Under the pieces are notes generated by a model. That model saw only the letters and a list, made by a program, of their open reading frames with translations. It was not told where the DNA came from and did not search any database. A program made the translations under genes and the position numbers. Positions 43,717-56,625 of a DNA stretch of 64,000 nt are shown here, piece after piece. Origin of the DNA: Dermanyssus gallinae (Eukaryota; Arthropoda; Arachnida; Mesostigmata; Dermanyssidae); the NCBI GenBank assembly GCA_003439945.1, contig QVRM01005238.1, forward strand, positions 125,001 through 189,000, given 5' to 3'. Every line of letters begins with the position of its first letter. Position 1 is the stretch's first letter.

Positions 43717-45180
43717 TTTTTTTAACCAATAAATATAGAAGCAATGAGGTAGCCAAACATACAGAAAAAAAGCGCGCGATTGCCAGTGACAGTCTAGTAG
43801 TGTCATCAGGCAACAACGTGACATGACGACGATAACCTCCCATGACGCGGGGCTCTTGTCGTGGTCTCTCTCTGTCGCGTCTGTCTGTCGAGGTCTGGCT
43901 CATCCGCTTTTTTTCTCTGGATCTATGGTTGTTTTTTTTGTTGTTGCTATGGTTCATAAGCAGCATGAGTAACAACAACAAGAACAACAACAACAACAAG
44001 CAACAACAGTAGCGGCAGCAGCAGCAGAAGAGACGCAACGTGGTAGTAATCATAATAATAATAATAATGATAATAATAATAGCAGTAGCTAGCCACGGTT
44101 GTCGTGTCGGTCGTTGTCTAGAAAAAAGCAAGCCGGTGGCGAACCAACCAACCAGCAAGCAAGCAATCATTGTTGTTGTCGTCGTCGTCCCGGGGTCGTG
44201 GTGATCATTGCAGTTGCAGCAGTAACAACAACAACAACAATAAAACAACAAAACAACAACAACAACAAGAACAACAACAAAACAACAGCAACAGCAGACG
44301 CTGCACCGACATTGACGCGCAAAGTCAATGTCCGCTGCTTTTCGCCGCCTCTCGACGACGACGACGACGACGGCAGCGTGAACCAGCGAGTCAGTCAGTC
44401 ACTGTCCGTTGGCCGGCCGGCCAGATCGACGACCCACCAACTAACTCTTGCTCTGTTAGACAAACACCGACTCACACTCACACAGATACACAGACAGACA
44501 GCCAACAGACACACAGACAGACAACAGACACACAGACAGACAGAACAAGGATAGACGGATAGATAGACGTGTGTCGTCTGTCTGTTTATCTATCTATCCG
44601 TCCGTCCATCCATTCACGAATGTCGTCGCCGCCGCCGCAGCCGCCGACGTTTTCGTCGTTGTCTATCGCGTTGGTTAGCTTCGTCTTCAGTCGTCAGTTT
44701 GTCTGCGTGCCTGTCTGTTTATCTGTCTGTCAGTTTATCTGTCTGTCTGTTTGCCTGAGTCTCTGGCTGTTTGTCTGCCGGAGTCTCTGGCTGTCTGGCT
44801 ACCATCGTCTGTCCGTCCACCCGCCCACCGGCCCGCCGTTACTCGAACCACCTGCTCTATGCGGCGGCGTTTCTGTCGTTGGCCAGCCGACGTACGTCAA
44901 TCACAGCCACGGCGGCGGCGGTTTTGGCGGCCGCGGCGGCGACGGCGGCAGCAGCAGCGGCAAGAATGGCAACAACAGCGGAGCTGATCCGGCGGGCGCG
45001 ACGGCAAATCGCCGACGACACAACCCACAACTCGTGACAACAGGCTCCGCCTCTAACGTCAGAACGGCGACGACGACGACGCCGCGACGCCGCCGCCGCT
45101 GCTGCTGCTGCTGCCGCCGCCGTACCACTGCTTACTACGCCAACCGTGTCTTCTGCTGACTGACTGACACGAGATTGCAG
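41456..45180. repeat. Intergenic, many simple repeats, no gene recognised
   Basis: It contains (TAG)n near 41605-41640, (GAT/GAA)n at 42950-43010, (CAA)n at 43270-43335, (TA)n at 43688-43710, and (CAA)n at 43973-44010 and 44222-44295. (AAT)n lies at 44052-44082, (CAGA)n and (CTGT)n at 44485-44610 and 44700-44760, and CGC/CGG-rich triplets at 44900-45125. Confidence 0.6.
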
Positions 45181-45340
45181 TCGGCGCCGCTGTCACCGCC
45201 GCCGCTCCCGCTGACTTTAGCGGCCGCTACCGCCGCCGCCGCTGACTTAGCGGCCGCTGCTGCTGACTTTAGCGGCCGCTGCTACTGAGTTTAGCGGCCG
45301 CCGCTGCCGCCGCCGCCTGCCAATTTTAGCGGCGGAGGCG
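45181..45340. repeat. CpG-rich minisatellite with four GCGGCCGC sites
   Basis: Variants of gctgactttagcggccgctg repeat with ~22-30-bp spacing. GCGGCCGC (the NotI site) occurs at 45220-45227, 45250-45257, 45272-45279 and 45294-45301. (CCG)n lies between and around them. Confidence 0.85.
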
Positions 45341-45552
45341 GAGGCGTCAACTGCTGCTGCTGCTGCCGTCGACGTCGTCGTCAGTTTGAACCGTGGCCGC
45401 CGTCATCGACGTCAGCGTCAACAGCAAACAGTTGACTGGCCGCAACAGCAGAAGCTGTAACGCGGCGGTATCGCCGTCACATGGAGTAACGTCTTTAGCA
45501 AGCGGTGAAGAAATCTATATATATACATATATATATAGTATATATATATATA

Positions 45553-45609
<57 letters not shown>

Positions 45610-47510
45610 TATATACTATATATATATATATACATATATAGACACAGCAAACTTATTCTGCTGTGTCCTACGGTCATTTGGACAGGGCATTCCTCTCACT
45701 TCAGCATATTTACTTTTTCCTTATTGCTTTATCTGTGTCTCTTTCTCACTTCTAAGCGTTGACTCAATTTGAACGGCGAGTTGGCAGTAAAGTTGCAGTG
45801 AAAGCGCGTTTGTTTGCTTGCTTGACTGTCTGTCTGTCTGTCTACCAATCATCCTGGACGTGTGAGCTGTGATAAAAACCGAAATTCAAAAAGAACATAA
45901 AAAATAAACGAAGCGCTCAGTGTTGCCGTGTGCGCGTTTTTTCCTCACTCGGCGCTCATCATGATCATAATGCCGGCCAGCAGTGTACGATTATTACGAT
46001 TGAATAACGTCAGCAACACAACAATTGCATTTCAAATGCTTGCTGTTGTTGTTGTTGCTATTACTCTTATTCCGGTTGTTGTCAATAGCGTGACCGTTGT
46101 TGTTGTTGTTAATACTGCGATCGTAGTATTCGCTGTTGCAGGTTACGCGCCTGTTGTTGTTACTGCTGTTTCGGAACAGTATTTGTTGGAAAGTCTGTGA
46201 CACAATGGGAACATAGAGTTGCAGTATACCAAATAGGAACATGCAAAAACAATAACAACAACATGTTCATCAATCAATCAATGAATCATTCAGTCAATCG
46301 TCAATACAAAACTCATGCCATTTGCTGGCAGCCGATCTTCCTGTCGCAGTTTTCGTTGTCTTCGTAGATAAGCTGCCATTCGCTTGTGATCAAGTCCTGT
46401 TAGCTAACCTGACAGCCTCTGACCACGATGATGTCGACGAACGGGAGAGGAGAAAAGCGGCATATTCTGCCAGATTCCCGACGGGATCTGGGACAACTGC
46501 GCGATACGGACGAACTGCTACAGAGACACGCTGTCAGTCACGTTTGACTGCTATTCATTCGTCAGTTAGCTTGCTTGTTCGCACTTTCACAACTACCACA
46601 ACCACCAAACGGGACCAGAACATATTTACAGGCCAGTATGACGACTACGACAACCAACAATCGCGTACGGCACGTAGAAACGAAACGTTTCTGTACGCTT
46701 TGCGGCGTCTGCGTGCGTAAAAATAAGCTGCACGCAAAATCCTACGATTATTTGTCCGATTTGCGTGCAATGATTGATTTGTACTAGCAACGAGAACAGC
46801 GACAACAGCAACAACAAAACAATAACGATAAAAAAAACACCGTTAACCTAACCTACCATGAACACACGAGCGAGACTAACTTAGCACAAAGCGTAGCATT
46901 CGATCTCCTAAAAAGTTTTCACGGTTTGATGGTGCTGTCTTCTGCTAGGCAGTTCTACATTGAATTTAAACCAAGCTTACATTTCTATAAATTTAATATA
47001 AATATACATGTCGTTGTCGGCTACTAGTTATTTTTGTCTGCTCTCATTTCGAGATTTGATAAAAGTTATAATAATAAATTTGTTATCATAACCAGCTGGG
47101 AAATGTACAGATTGAACTCCTCATATATGTATACATCAGTTCTTCCAGGTCTTTCTTCGGTGGTGTCATAGTGTACTCGTTACTCAAGGCCTCGTAACAA
47201 CGGGACTTGTCCCTCTCCGCTTGGAGTGCAACGCCGTCTACCGTGGGGAAGATCGTTGCATATCTCTCCGCCGCATACGTTTTTCGAATCGACACGACCC
47301 AGATCAGCAGTCTTTTTCATGGCCCTGGGGACCAGGGTCATGGAGAAACTGTTAATCTGGACGTGCCAAGTTTGGCAGGACATATGTCGAGCCATTGTGG
47401 GTGGCCAGTGGGTTGTTTTCTAGACTATCCTACGTCCCTTACGGGCTTGGAATCGCCGTTCGGCATATCTTCAACAGGTCACCAAGGGCCGGACTTTTTG
47501 AGATATCTAG
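45341..47510. repeat. Intergenic, with a large (TA)n tract
   Basis: TA-rich DNA with nested ctatata/tatatag symmetry lies at 45514-45640. (GTT)n occurs at 46040-46060 and 46100-46112, and (CAA)n near 46803-46820. No gene was recognised. Confidence 0.6.
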
Positions 47511-47521
47511 GATTTTCCCTA
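47511..47521 (+). repeat. Target-site duplication of SINE-A copy 2, left
   Basis: The sequence gattttcccta matches gagtttcccta at 47701-47711 with one mismatch. Confidence 0.75.
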
Positions 47522-47700
47522 CGTCGGGCCCGGTGACGTGGTGCATTCGCGTGCGCCTTGCCACCGGAGGAGGCACACTGGTGCATGAGTTTGATGCCTG
47601 CCGTTGCACATTTGCATCTATAGGGTTCGTCTTTCGAAGCAATGTGCAACTGATTCTATGGACGCCAAATGTTGGCTGAGGCCATCAGCCCGAATAGTTA
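47522..47700 (+). mobile_element. SINE-A copy 2 (179 bp)
   Basis: The head reads cgggcccggtgacgtggtgc with gccaccggaggaggcac. The B-box has decayed to gagtttgatgcctgccg. The body (gttgcacatttgcatctata, ctatggacgccaaatgttgg) and the 3' hairpin ggctgaggccatcagcccgaa are preserved. It has the same length as copy 1. Confidence 0.9.
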
Positions 47701-47711
47701 GAGTTTCCCTA

Positions 47712-47884
47712 ACAGCCCTTGTAGCGGCATGGCCGCTCACTCTCAGCGGTGGTATAGGGTTTATCATCTATTCTCAATGAGCATCGCTCGAATAAAATTC
47801 GATCAACATCGGGGATCATATCGGCGACACTCCGGTTGATAACGGCCATGACACGCGCACTTGTCCGCTAGAACACGCCGCCAC
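47712..47884 (-). mobile_element. SINE-B copy 2 (~173 bp)
   Basis: The reverse complement starts gtggcggcgtgttctagcgg and contains agtgtcgccgatatgatccc where copy 1 has its B-box. It continues gatgttgatcgaattt and gagaatagatgataaac to a 3' end near ggctgt. It lies tail-to-tail with SINE-A copy 2. Confidence 0.75.
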
Positions 47885-49239
47885 CCTGTTTCTTGGCCTG
47901 CACATCCCAAGCCGGCTTTCATACCACACCTAAATTGGGTCTGCTAGGTCCCGCTAGTGTTAGTAATAATGGCAAGCACAGGTTTGCCAACAACAACTGT
48001 GTGTGGACGCCAATAAAGTGAGCAGAACACATTCCGCAGCCGAACCCTATCATCTAGGACGATCGTTTCTGATACCTTCGGCTCAATTAATAAGCCATAC
48101 GTTACTTGTTGTACGGTTGGAAAACGAATGTCGAAGATAAAAGTGAGCTTTAAGCTTTCTCGGGTGGCTGACGCACTGACAGAGTCGGGAAAGTTCTTTG
48201 CTCTTCCCCTCCAACACTGAGCCGATCGCCTCCGGGAACACGGCTGTGCCTAGAAGTTTCAGCTCACATCTTTCTTTCATGCGGATGTCAGGCAATTAAT
48301 CATTAAAGTGCCGGATAAGCTCCGCCCTCTAATTATCTTCATAATCTCAAGGGAATAGTTAGAGATAACGTAACGGTCGACTCCACTGCTCGCCGGCACA
48401 GTGCACCGTCGTCCAGGTGTAGAATAATAATAATAATAATAATAATGAGTAACGCCGTTTAAAATCTGTTGTGCGCGGACGCGTCCATTCATGAAAGAGG
48501 ATGCCGGAGAAATTAATCTCTGCGGAATATGTCTGGCTGTAATCGTGAAAGCTAAATGGATAGGCATGCAAAATGACAAAACATTTCATTGATACGTATA
48601 TGGTTGTAGACGCGTGCGATGTGTGCGGGTCGGTTGACGGACGGTGTTGATGACTTTTTTATGATGGCGGAGATTAATTTATTCCGAGGCGAATTGATAG
48701 TGGGCTTGTCTGCATAGATGGGTGGCTGCAGCGTACGTGGATGAACGAATTAGTTGATCGATAATACATGTTCCGGTGCAAAGACAATTAATTGATGAGC
48801 ACGCGTCACGCGTATTAGAACTATTGATATCAGTGAGATCATAAAACGAGCACCTGTATTTATGGGCGGACGATCGATTGGTCGGCACGTGTGCGACATA
48901 GGAAACTTGATCGATAAACACACAGTGTATTGGTGAGGTTAATAGTAGTCAATGAAATCGGATTAATTCGTCGATCCGTAGTACGTCTGATAAGAGCTTA
49001 CAGCGACAACGGAGACGTCTTCTGGATGTGGATATGCGTGTGTGTGAGCGTGTCCGAGAATGCATTGTGGATAAATCGAAGTGGTGTGAATATCTACGGA
49101 GGGATGGATACGTAGATAGATAAACAAACGGATCAATGGTGAATGGGAATAGTTTGGTCGAAATGAATGACGGCTCCATCAGAATCTTCATCAAGGGTGA
49201 ATGGGCGAGCACGGCATCAGAAACATAAAGAAGAAAAAT
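47885..49239. other. Unique-looking sequence, no gene recognised
   Basis: Only an (AAT)8 tract at 48423-48446 stands out. Confidence 0.45.
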
Positions 49240-50920
49240 CAGCAGCAACAGCAACAACAACAACAACAACAGTGGTGTCACCGTTGTTGTTGTTGTTGTT
49301 GTTGCTGCTACTGCCAGAAGCAGAAGCAGGAGTATAATCATCATCATCATCACCATTATTATCATTATCGTGGGTCATTTGAGCAGCAGTTACGACGGCG
49401 ACCGACCGGAGTGTGGGAACGTTCCCAGAAAGAATCACGCTTTGTTTTTGCGCATTGCTCTTTCATGATTTCTCCCTACGTGCACGCTATCCTCTCACTC
49501 TCTTGATCTTCGTGTTGTTCGTTGTCGTCGTCGTCGTCGTCGCGGTCTTGTTCTTCCTCTTCTTCATCATCATACCCTTCCCCCGTTCTCTCCTCGCGGT
49601 CGGCTCCTTCTATGTCGAAGAGCACACTCACTTATTCGCCTACCTGATCGTTTTCCGTCGTCGTCGGTGTTGTTGTCATTGTTGTTGTTGTTGTTGTTGC
49701 CGCTGTTTATATTGGTTTTGTTGTTGTTGTGGTAGTTGTCATTGTTGTTGCTGTTATTGTGGTTGTTGTTGTTGCTGTTGTTGTGGTTGTGGTTGTTGTT
49801 GTTGTTGCTGTGGTTGTTGTTGTTGTCGTAATTGTTGTTGTTGTCATTGTTGTTGTTGTCGTAATTGTTGTTGTTGTGTCATTGTTGTTGTTGTCGTAAT
49901 TGTTGTTGTTGTCATTGTTGTTGTAGTGTATTGTAGTAGGTAGCGAGCCAAGGGGGCAAACCACTAGAAGCTCGGTCCACCAATTATCATCATCATCATC
50001 ATACAGCACGGCATCAGCAGCAGCAACAGGGCTTCATTTATTGAAGCAGTGGTGATTCCTCGTCCGTGGGTGACGACCTGACGGGGCGGATGTGCGGTTC
50101 TTACCGCCTTCTGAGCCGCGGTAAGCTAGCTGCAAGTGACGGCTTGACTTACTCACTCGCTCGTTTCGCAAACGCTGCTTCGGGTACAAAGACGCAAACG
50201 GTGCAATGTGGTCCTCCGCCGAGTCGTTGGCGGCGCTATGCCGCGCCGTCTGCTACGATGTACTGTGGCGGTCGCCTGTCTAAGATGAGAACCATCACCT
50301 CATCTCGCAGGCCGCGTGGTAGTGAACTTCGTCGCCGCAGCAAAACAGCAGTAGCAGAAGAAGGGAGAAGATACTTCCAAGAAGCTGTCAGGTGTGTGAG
50401 ATGATGGGGAAAACGCGCCGCGAGACTCGCGCATGAGGGGGAATTACTCGATGCGAGCTCAACGACGTTTTGTTCGCTCGCATATTCGTCTTGCATGCGC
50501 ATGGATAGATGGATGGATAAATGATTTGGTGGATGCGCTGATGCATGGACCAACGAATGGATGGGCATATTGCCGGCATCGAAACGACGACGCCAGACAC
50601 GCCGACTTCAACCCCGGCCCTAATGCCATGGGGGCCTCATTTACTGCTAGCTAGAATAAGACTAGAATAGGAACTAAGTCAGTCCTCCACGATCGGCCAG
50701 TCTCGTCGGGAGTGGTCATTGGTCGTTCACAGTTGACGCGAGAGCTCGTGGTCGTCAAGGCGGTGGTGGCGGTAGAATCTGGTCTAACCAGAAATGCCAA
50801 CTGTTTCAGCAACAATAACAACAACAGCGGCAACAACAACAATAGCGGCAACAACAACAGCGGTAACAACAACAGCGGTAACAACAACAACGGTAACAAC
50901 AACAGAAGCATTATCAACAA
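49240..50920. repeat. (GTT)n / (CAA)n microsatellite field
   Basis: (CAA)n then (GTT)n lies at 49243-49305, forming an inverted pair. A long (GTT)n lies at 49665-49930, and (AACAGCGGT)-like imperfect (CAA)n at 50805-50905. No gene was recognised at 49990-50800. Confidence 0.7.
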
Positions 50921-51502
50921 CCACTACCACCGCGAGACCGTCACCATCATGATCAAGGGGTGGAAATCGCTGCCGTCATCGACGGTCATCTAGCGTGGCT
51001 CGCTAGCGACCTCGCCGCTCCATTGGCCCTTCGGTTGGTCTTCGCTAGTGTTAGACTTCATGTTGGCATTCGTCAGCGGCGGCACCATGATCGGCCCCGT
51101 CGTTGTCGTCCTCGGTGAAGTCGTCTCCATCTTCACCGTGTTGGTTGGAGCTACGAGCCGCCTCGCGTCGAGGCTGGCTGCAGCAGAAATAGCAGCAGCA
51201 GCAGCAATCTGGGAGGAACAGCAAGCGAATGGCAAGGGTATTTACTTGCTGCTGGTTGACCGACCAAGTCTCGACGAAGTACAATATATATAAGAATATA
51301 TACATGGACACACGTATGGATGGATGTAAGTGAGCACGCGAGCCAGCGAGATAATATGTCGACCACCAGCATTTGACTTTTGAATGTCATCCTTCTCCTC
51401 ATCATCATCATCAGCAGCAGCACCACCACCACCACCACCATACTCATCACCGCCGCTATGATTTATCTCATTTTCTTGTCGGCTTTATTTCTCTTTCTTT
51501 CT

Positions 51503-51555
<53 letters not shown>

Positions 51556-53232
51556 AAGATGCTTCAAGTACAATACTACGGCTACTGCCTAATATAACTC
51601 GTTGTAGTAATACGACAACCTCAAAGAGCATCATTGCGAAAACGCGCTGCTGCTAGCCGCCGTCGCGAGTTCTTTGAACTCAAGACTGGTGGAATGGTGG
51701 TGATGGTGAAGACAATGGTGGCGATCGTGGTAATGATGATAATAATAATAATAATAATAATAATGAAGACAATGGTGGTGATGATGATGATGATGATAAT
51801 GAAGAAAATAATCATGATTGTGGTGTGTGAGTAGATTTTGAGGCGTCTTACGACGACGACGAAGAGGACACAGCGGCAGCAGCAGCAACAACAACAACCA
51901 CAACAACAAAGATCAAGCGTATTCCGTTACCTCGCGGCGTCCGCGGCTGTGCTTGATGGGGCGGCAGTCCTACGTGATCACGATTGGCCCATTTCATGCA
52001 AATAGCCCGCACGTTACTCTTCCGTTCTTATGCTGCTGCTGCGGCTGCCAATATAGCTTCTGTTATTTTTGTTGTGGTGGTTGCATTGCTATTGTTGCCA
52101 ATGGCGCCTTAATTGTTGTTGTTGCATCTGTTGTTGTTGTTATTGTTGTTGTTGCAGCTGTTGTTGTTGATGTTCTTATTGTTTTTGCCTCTGAAGACGT
52201 TTGTTATGCGATAGCATCCCATTATGACTACTGGTTGTAATGTTGTACTTTAATGTTGTACTGGCTGGTTTACGAAGCGGCTAAGCGAAGCTATTCTACT
52301 ACCGGAGCAGCTGATAGCGTTGTTGGTTGCAGCAGAACGCCGCGAACGCACCCGAACGCAAGAAGACGGTCGTCCGTTGTTGCTCATTATGTCTGCCCTG
52401 CCGGTCAGCAGTACCGTTGTGGACCTCTGGCTGACAGAGAGGAGACCTCTGGCTCGGGAAGTTAAACATCTTTGTCTTGGACACGGAAGAGGTCGAAAAA
52501 GGTCGAAATGGTGGTAGGAGAAGAAGAAGAAGAACGAGTTATCGAACTATCACGCATTGGTGTCTACCTTCACTGCTATGTACATCTGCGCTATGTTCAA
52601 TTGCACCGGCAAGTCGCCTCGGACTACCCCCAGCCGGGAGGAAACGAGCAAATGTGGCAGCACTTCTGCTGTTCAGCTTGCTGACTGCGTAGCAGTTAGA
52701 CAGTAGATTAGATTTCTAGCTGCATGCCAATAGACAGCTAGGAATGAGTTGACGGTACACGAATTTCATTGGTCGTGTGCTGTTTATCTGTCAGGTGTCC
52801 AGCGTTCAAGCTGACGTTCAGGCGACCCAGGGGTTGCGTGCCGGAGCTCTTGTTTGTACGCCGACTCGGGCGGAGACGGTGGATGTGCGCAGCGTCTGGG
52901 AACAGGAAAACGGCTGGCGTTGGTTTCTGATTGATTGAGCCATCTATTTAGCATAAGCATATGGTAGTCAAGAGCGCTGTTCGACATTCGTACGCTGTCT
53001 TCTCCACTTAACCCCTGAATTGATTCGCATCCTAGTTCCACCCCTCCCTCTTCCCAATATGATGTTTAAGCTATAGTGCAGTTTAAGCGTGTCAGGCGGT
53101 GAGTCACGTTTAGTAGCACAATTGTTTTTGAAACAGCGCAGTGACCTCAATTTCGTTCTAGTGCAAACGATGTTTAAAAGAGATTTATATATATATATGG
53201 ATGCGTTGGTACTATATATGCTACCGCTCTAA
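50921..53232. repeat. Intergenic, simple repeats
   Basis: (CAT/CAC/CAG) triplets lie at 51395-51445, (TA)n at 51506-51551, (AAT)n and (GAT)n at 51738-51805, and (GTT)n at 52065-52175. No gene was recognised. Confidence 0.6.
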
Positions 53233-53310
53233 GTGCCCCTGATATAAAAAGGTGACATGTGTATTTAGGTATACATGCCAAGCGAACAATAAATCAATCA
53301 ATCAATCAAT
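53233..53310 (+). repeat. Repeat J, copy 1, with an (AATC)n tail
   Basis: The sequence gtgcccctgatataaaaagg ... tacatgccaagcgaacaat is followed by four aatc repeats. The tetranucleotide tail at the 3' end suggests a LINE or SINE 3' terminus. Related copies are at 33676-33729 and 38741-38800, both reversed. Confidence 0.7.
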
Positions 53311-55416
53311 ATATAATAAAATAAACTGGACATAATTCGTCCTAAAATACCTATTAATATGAGAATGGACGGCTTCAGAGGTTAAGAAAAGCGATTCCCT
53401 AACTCGTTTGGACTTGAAAAAGTGGCAGGCAATGTTAGCCAGCTGCACCTTAGACAAAGCTACAACATTTTATGATTGTTTATGATTGTGCGGTTGGTGC
53501 AAGGGGCTATATTTACTTTGAATATACTAAAGGAACACCTCTAGTAAAGTAGAACGTTTGAGACAATGTTCTTGCACACCTTAATCCGGCCCAGGACTTT
53601 TTGCCTAATCTTTGTTGCCAAATTTTTAAGTAACACAGTTTGGCAGAGAGTTGCATGCGATTCTATGCACACCAAACTGAAACACTATCGACGGCCTGAT
53701 GAAGCTTTTCATAGGACTAGTGGGACCCGCCAGGCTTGGATCTAAACGTCATTAGTGTGTTCGAGTATACCTCGCTTTATCTCTAACACGTAAATAACAT
53801 ATAATAGCAACGAGGCGCAACCGTCGCATGGGACTACGGTCGAAACGGATATGGGGGGCTGTTGAGGAAGCTGTCGACCCGAATTTATAGAAATTTAAAT
53901 AGTAGTTCAAATGAAAAACAACACCATATATTATTCAGATTATGAACATCTGGGCAATTTTGTGATGGAGTAGTAATCAATGGTTAAGGCGATCTGTGAA
54001 GCACTTTCGGTCAACGTATACACGCTGAGATGATTTTTGTGTGTCAATTTACATAGCACATTCCCAACCACTGCGTGCGCGTGTCCCGGCGAGACACGAA
54101 GCCATAGAGTGCAGGAATAGAAAACGCATGCTACATCACAATATTTTCGATAACGTCACAGGGCGCCAAACATTGAGAAACTGACCGCCAGTTTGTGACG
54201 TCCCTGTTGATACCTTTATTTTGCATTGACGTGAATATGCTTTGTTTAAGAAACTCTAGCATAGCACCTCCCTCGAATAACATGTCGTGATCAGCTGACA
54301 ACTGTATATATGTCAATATTACACGCATACTCAATATGAGTGAAATAAATGTGATGATAATGGAAAACTCTAACACACCGCCTCTCAGTTAGTAGTACCC
54401 CTTAGCCAGCATTTTCCGCGGTGTCTGCTACATCGATGACCACAATGGCTTGCTGTAAAATACCGGTCCCATTTTCTTCAAAATGCGTTTTAGTTGTAAG
54501 CCAGGAATCCTGCGATATTTTAAAAATCGAATCTTCAAAAATTATTTTATTCGCTCCTGAAAGCAGTGAACGTGAAGTTGGAGGAAAAGCATTTATGCAT
54601 TACGAGGACCATCTCCGGCGCACTCCACAAATAGAGCTGTGAAGAAGAGTGTGCATCGAGTGGATCCTTTTTTTCTTGGCTCGGACACCCAGCCTGCCAT
54701 TACGGGAGGAGTTAAGAAACACCGTCGTCATGTGTGCGGATGAAATAGTTGTAGCTCACCGGAGCCGCGGTGTCGTTCGTTGAATTGTCGGCGACGTAGA
54801 AACTTACCAGCTTTGGGCAGGGTGTGGGTCCATCTTCCAGCGGCAAATGTTTCCCAACTAGAAAAGTGTTTCACAGCTGATATGAAGCGTCTTATTTGCT
54901 TGCTGCAGGCGGCCAAGACACTGTCTTGTGTACCTGCTAACATCTTGCGTACCGGCAATGTAAACAATCAGAGTCAAGCCTCTGGCAGGACAATTTGGGC
55001 AATCTCTGTTCAGAATGGCAGGAAAAGTGACTGAGGCCGAGCAGAGGGCATATTCACAACACCAATAGTTAGGTGTGTACCTCGCCAGGGTGCTTTGCAA
55101 TGGAACGGCAGACAGTAGTCGGCACAATGTACCACATGTACACAAGGTGCATGGCGACCATCGCTTGGTGTGTCCGAGCCAATAATTTTACTAGGTTGGC
55201 GATGAATGCCGTTGTTGGTTCTGCTCGACTAGCAGAAAAACTGAATGATGAACAGGCCGAACAGATGTTGCCAGGGGTCGACTGACCGCTGATAGAGAAG
55301 GAATCGGCACAGAACAAAGAACCGTGCACAGAACCGTGCGTTCGCATGTATGCTTCCCGGCACGCAGAAAATGCGTTGGGGTGGTATCCGTTGAGCTGTT
55401 TGGTTGCCCGAGCCAC
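53311..55416. other. Mostly unassigned; weak membrane-protein-like segment on the reverse strand
   Basis: Between 55420 and 54730 on the reverse strand are hydrophobic, protein-like pieces (DPWQHLFGLFIIQFF, then VAMHLVYMWYIVPTTVCRSI in another frame) and a piece ending LPKAG before a GTAAGT donor near 54810. No consistent gene could be assembled. It may be a broken receptor-like gene or chance. Confidence 0.2.
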
Positions 55417-56019
55417 TAGCCATTCACACGTAACTGGACCGTAACAGGCTCTCTAGTTGACACGGAACAGGTGTATATGTGCGTGTGCCGGTCTGCTGCT
55501 CTGTGCTCCATCTGTTGTGGCCATTTAAGTCGTCAGTGCTGTTGTTGTTGTTGTTGTTCAGCTTATACTTGGCTCTGTTACCGCATTCTTTTTCCAGGTG
55601 TGATCTAAAATCGCAGAGAGATAGCGAGAGCAAGCTACGTATAGAAACTGTCGCACACATACGGGTTCGTTACAGCTGTTTTTTTTCTGATCCGACGTTA
55701 AAAGGTCCGTTTAAAGGCGTCGAAGCTCCACAGTCGGCTGGTTACATCACCTGCGTACACCCTGTTTGACGCTTAGCAAGACTGGATATATATATATATA
55801 TACTCAAATCGAGTGTAATTTAAATACAAATCTGCCGGAGTGTTGGTGGGTTCCGGCAATACAATAGATGATAGGTTGAGTAAGTTGTTCCACAGTGCCG
55901 AGCGGTGCACTGCTCGTCTGCCTCGTGGAAGCTAATTTAGATGGCCTCATCGAGGTTGAAATAGTTTCAAATAACTCTGCTATTAGACTAAGCACGTTCA
56001 AATTATCTAATGAATCAGA
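55417..56019. other. No gene recognised; short (GTT)n and (TA)n
   Basis: (GTT)6 lies at 55540-55558 and (TA)n at 55785-55801, 230 bp upstream of a LINE tail. Confidence 0.5.
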
Positions 56020-56625
56020 ATGGAATTTTATATTGCTAGAATGTAGAGGTGTGGAACAATTAAACCGCGTCAAGGCCTCCTTCCTTAAACGAGCTCTGGG
56101 TCTACATCTAACGGCTCGGAACCGCTACGTATATCTCCTCGCGGACAAGCCGCTGCTCTCTGAGGACCTGCAACGTCGCTTTAATCTACCCGTGACGAAG
56201 GCCTTTTTTGCAAACCGCAGGGATTGGGAGGACAAAGTGGCGGACATTGACGTAGAGTTCCTTAACATAGGGGCAATGAGGAATAGTGGGTGGAAAGGAA
56301 CACATAGGCTAAACAGACATGTTGTGACCCGATTCGCCATTCATGGTTTTCACCACAAGCTCCGTGTGGAGCGGGGCTTCCATGACCCGTGCGATAGTTG
56401 TAAATGCTCTAGATGTGGAAGTTTCTGTGATAGATACCACGCGGCTAACTGCCCCCTAGTACAATCGCTGGGAAGCCTGGCAAGCTGACTTGGCTGAAAT
56501 GTTTTTATTCTTGAAATGACTCTAGTCTTGTGTTGTTACCCCTGAATATGTACATGGATTTTTTTAAACTTAGTATTTGACTGCTACCTACAAAGGTGAA
56601 TAATTGAAATTGATTGAGAATGTAG
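56020..56625 (+). pseudogene. LINE C-terminal fragment, same family as 9782-10412
   Basis: The frame ending at 56486 reads LNRVKASFLKRALGL, then HRLNRHVVTRFAIHGFHHK and a Cys/His cluster CDSCKCSRCGSFCDRYHAANC (C..C.C..C, then H-X4-C). The order and spacing match the reverse-strand LINE at 9835-10412. The 3'UTR runs to ~56612 and ends ggtgaataattgaaattgat, like the tail of the other copy (ggtgaataaactgaattgat). RT and endonuclease are absent. The upstream part of the open frame (55895-56030) is not recognisably LINE. Confidence 0.72.

Noticed and set aside
53860..53895. A fifth SINE-A 3' end (gctgttgaggaagctgtcgacccgaa)
   Set aside because: The hairpin stem does not pair and no SINE-A body lies upstream.
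54125..54150. A third R2/R4-type LINE 3' end (atcacaatattttc)
   Set aside because: Only 14 bases match; the preceding bases and the (TA)n tail are absent.
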